From: Bog-473 sp963783245
GTDB taxonomy: Bacteria > Actinomycetota > Acidimicrobiia > Acidimicrobiales > RAAP-2
Length of the DNA stretch: 64,000 bases
Direction: 5' to 3'
Assembly (NCBI GenBank): GCA_963783245.1
Contig: CAWAMS010000004.1
Coordinates: 186,001-250,000, forward strand
Shown: piece by piece, positions 62,211 to 64,000 of the stretch
Position numbering within the stretch: the first letter of the stretch is position 1
Layout: every line of letters starts with the position of its first letter
The notes under the pieces: generated by a model
Seen by the model: only the letters and a program-made list of their open reading frames with translations
Databases searched by the model: none
Told to the model about the DNA's origin: nothing
Translations under genes and position numbers: made by a program

Positions 62211-63732
62211 TCAGGCGACGCTGACCGGCTGGCGGGACTCGACGGCCACGCTGGTGCGTTCGGACAACGGGGCCAACGTCTTGGCGAGAAGGCCGTACAG
62301 GAGTGGGCCGAACGGCCACTGCGTCACGATGCGACCGGTCGGCGCCTTGTAGTAGTTGTTCGAGACCACCCACGCCGTACCGCGCATCTGGCGGTCGATC
62401 CAGCGGTTGTACGCGTCATAGAACGTGGGACGCACCTCGATCGCGGTCGACCCGGTGCGCACGAGACGCTTGGCGCAGTGGACGATGTGTTCGGCTTGGC
62501 GCTCCAGGAGTGAGACGATTTCGCCGCCGTTGGTGTTCGGACCGTACTGAATGAAGAAGTTGGGGAACCCCGGCACGGTCATGCCGAGCAACGCCCGGGG
62601 TTCGTCGGCCCATGCTTCGTGGATCGTGCGTCCCCCCACACCCACGATCTCGAGGCTGGAGAGGTAGCTGGCCGGCTGGAAGCCGGTGGCCATCACCAAG
62701 ACGTCGGCGAGGTACTCGTTGCCGTCGACGTCGACGACCCCCTTCTCGGTCACCGACTCGACGGCATGGGGAACGAGCTCCACGTTGTCCCGCAGGAGCG
62801 CCGGATAGAAGGTCGAGTTGAGGATCGGTCGCTTGCCCGGGTAGGGATACTTCGGAGTGACGGCCTCGGCCAGATCGGGTCGGTCCGCGAATACCCGCTC
62901 GATGAAGGAGCGGCATTGCTGCTCGCGCAGCGCCGTTGATCTTGGTGCCGGGCCGGTGGATCGCTCCGCCGATCTGGTTCTTCTCGAGCTGGTACGCCGC
63001 CTTCCACCGCGTGATGCGCCGTTGCAGCTTGCTCTGGTAGATCTCGCGCTCTTCGGGTGTGAAGTCGCGATCGCCCTTGGGGACGACCCACCCGGGCTCC
63101 CGCTGGAACAAGTAGAGGTGGTCGACCAACGGTGCGATCTCGGGGACGACCTGGCTCGCCGTCGAACCGGTTCCGACCAGGGCCACCCGCTTGCCGGTCA
63201 GGTCGTGCTCGTGCTCCCAACGGAATGTGTGGAACTTGGGGCCCGCGAAGTCTTCGAGGCCAGGCCAATCCGGGTACTTGGGGTAGTTGAGCAGACCGAG
63301 CGCGCTCACGACGATGTTGGCCTCCACGCGCTCGCCGTTCTCGAGGTTGACGGTGTAGATATGCCTGCGTTCGTCCCAGACGGCATCCCGGACGGTGGTG
63401 CTGAACCGAAAGTGCGGGCGTAGGTCGAAGTCGTCCAGCACCTCTTCGAGGTAGGCCTGCAGTTCGGCTTGTTTGGCGTGTGTGCGGGTCCAGTCGTGGC
63501 TCTTGAACGAGTACGAGTAGAGATGCGAAGCCACGTCGACCTCGGCTCCCGGGTAACGGTTGTCCCACCAGGTGCCGCCCGGCCCTTCGGACTTCTCGAA
63601 GACCGTGAAGGTGTGGATACCGGCCCTCTTGAGCTTCACGGCCGTGGCGATGCCGGCGAATCCGCCCCCGACGATCGCGACCTGCGGCGTCCCGGCCGGC
63701 CCGAAGTGCTTCCGTGCGATAGCGGACTTCAT
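62211..63732 (-). CDS. Baeyer-Villiger-type flavin monooxygenase (one frameshift)
   Basis: About 507 residues. AIVGGGFAGIATAVKLKRAG is the FAD loop. FAGPKFHTFRW fits the BVMO fingerprint FxGxxxHxxxW, and VGTGSTASQVVPE binds NADPH. One indel near 62935 moves the frame before SFIERVFADRPDLAEA, and the end QPVSVA stops at 62211. It would insert oxygen beside a ketone to give an ester or lactone, or hydroxylate. ATG 63732 and ATG 63747 are both in frame and each has GGGAGGGGG upstream, because this unit is duplicated (63730-63757). The gene overlaps or abuts the alpha/beta hydrolase. Confidence 0.85.
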
Positions 63733-63757
63733 GCCCCCTCCCCTCATGCCCCCTCCC
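63730..63757 (-). repeat. 15 bp duplication of ribosome site and start codon
   Basis: On the minus strand GGGAGGGGGCATGA occurs twice, 15 bp apart, giving ATG 63747 (overlapping the hydrolase stop as ATGA) and ATG 63732 in the same frame, each with its own ribosome site. Confidence 0.65.
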
Positions 63758-64000
63758 TTCCAGCCCCACCGCCCGAGCGCGGGGGAGACCCGAGTGCGGC
63801 GCGCAGGTGGTCGATCGCCTCGTTCATCGCCGCGGCACCGGTCGGGATCATCGCTCCCATCGTGAGGAAGCCGTGCATCTGCCCGTCGTAGCGCGCCACC
63901 GTGACCGGCACACCCACGTCGCGGAGACGCTGGGCATAGGCCACGCCCTCGTCGGCAAGCGGGTCGTAGCCGGCGATGACGACGTGGGCCGGGCACACCT
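63744..64000 (-). CDS. Alpha/beta hydrolase, HSL-like (5' end cut by window)
   Basis: The last 85 residues or so of an HSL/GDXG-type alpha/beta hydrolase. The catalytic Asp lies in GYDPLADEGVAYAQRL and the catalytic His in GQMHGFLTMG, both at the spacing expected for this family. The oxyanion and nucleophile motifs lie off the window. It is the first visible gene of the minus-strand hydrolase-BVMO-epoxide hydrolase run and might cleave an ester made by the monooxygenase. Confidence 0.8.
   Translation of the reverse strand, partial: VCPAHVVIAGYDPLADEGVAYAQRLRDVGVPVTVARYDGQMHGFLTMGAMIPTGAAAMNEAIDHLRAALGSPPRSGGGAGREGA

Overview
The window is GC-rich, gene-dense DNA with no rRNA, tRNA, phage or plasmid core genes. 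Its content points to an environmental actinobacterium. It has four luciferase-like (LLM, F420-type) oxidoreductases, two mycofactocin-type SDRs, a DUF222-HNH (13E12-type) endonuclease, FadE/FadD-style acyl-CoA enzymes, tandem CaiB and GntR fusions, and frequent GTG starts with ATGA/GTGA gene overlaps. Acidimicrobiia or Mycobacteriales relatives are plausible, but the sequence alone does not settle this. About 16 of roughly 52 genes are broken by single-base indels that leave all motifs intact. This looks more like consensus error in a draft or metagenomic assembly than mass gene decay, so each broken gene is annotated here as one gene.

Layout. (1) 1-9.2 kb: MaoC-like hydratase, two crotonases, P450, a tandem-fused GntR/FCD regulator, an acyl-CoA ligase, an acetoacetate-decarboxylase-like protein with no lysine, and an LLM enzyme. 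Four copies of one ~18 bp intergenic motif flank these genes. (2) 9.3-17.1 kb: a tightly coupled plus-strand operon of TetR, acyl-CoA dehydrogenase (ACAD), double CaiB CoA-transferase, LLM enzyme, beta-lactamase-fold esterase and acyl-CoA ligase. (3) 17.2-25.7 kb: LLM enzyme, SDR, SMP-30-like protein, nitroreductase, three small alpha/beta-barrel or unknown proteins, an amidohydrolase and a D-aminoacylase-like amidohydrolase. (4) 34.6 down to 25.7 kb: a compact minus-strand operon of hyuA, a 21-codon micro-ORF, hyuB, a D-aminoacylase-like protein, a mycofactocin-type SDR and a single-chain MoxR-AAA/VWA protein, divergent from a GntR/FCD regulator. (5) 35.7-47.6 kb: a paired ACAD, SDRs, an amidohydrolase, a third ACAD, then a Rieske oxygenase operon with two damaged acyl-CoA ligases and a SnoaL-like protein. 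(6) 47.6-49.2 kb: tandem repeats, DUF222-HNH gene and a structured downstream region. (7) 49.2-55.5 kb: LLM enzyme, APH-like kinase and SDR, divergent from TetR, ACAD and a quinone-oxidoreductase-like MDR. (8) 55.6-61 kb: amidohydrolase, D-aminoacylase-like, DUF2889 and amidohydrolase genes, mostly overlapping. (9) 61-64 kb: epoxide hydrolase, Baeyer-Villiger-type monooxygenase and an alpha/beta hydrolase.

Together the genes look like a catabolic island. Oxygenases (P450, Rieske, BVMO) and hydrolases would open a substrate, ligases and the CoA-transferase would activate the acids, and ACADs, crotonases and SDRs would carry out beta-oxidation-like steps under local GntR and TetR control. No single textbook pathway accounts for all of it. 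The most unusual parts are the hyu/mycofactocin-SDR/AAA-VWA operon, the repeated operator-like motif around the double GntR regulator, the lysine-free ADC-like protein, and a possible split ACAD10/11-like (4-hydroxyacyl-CoA) module.
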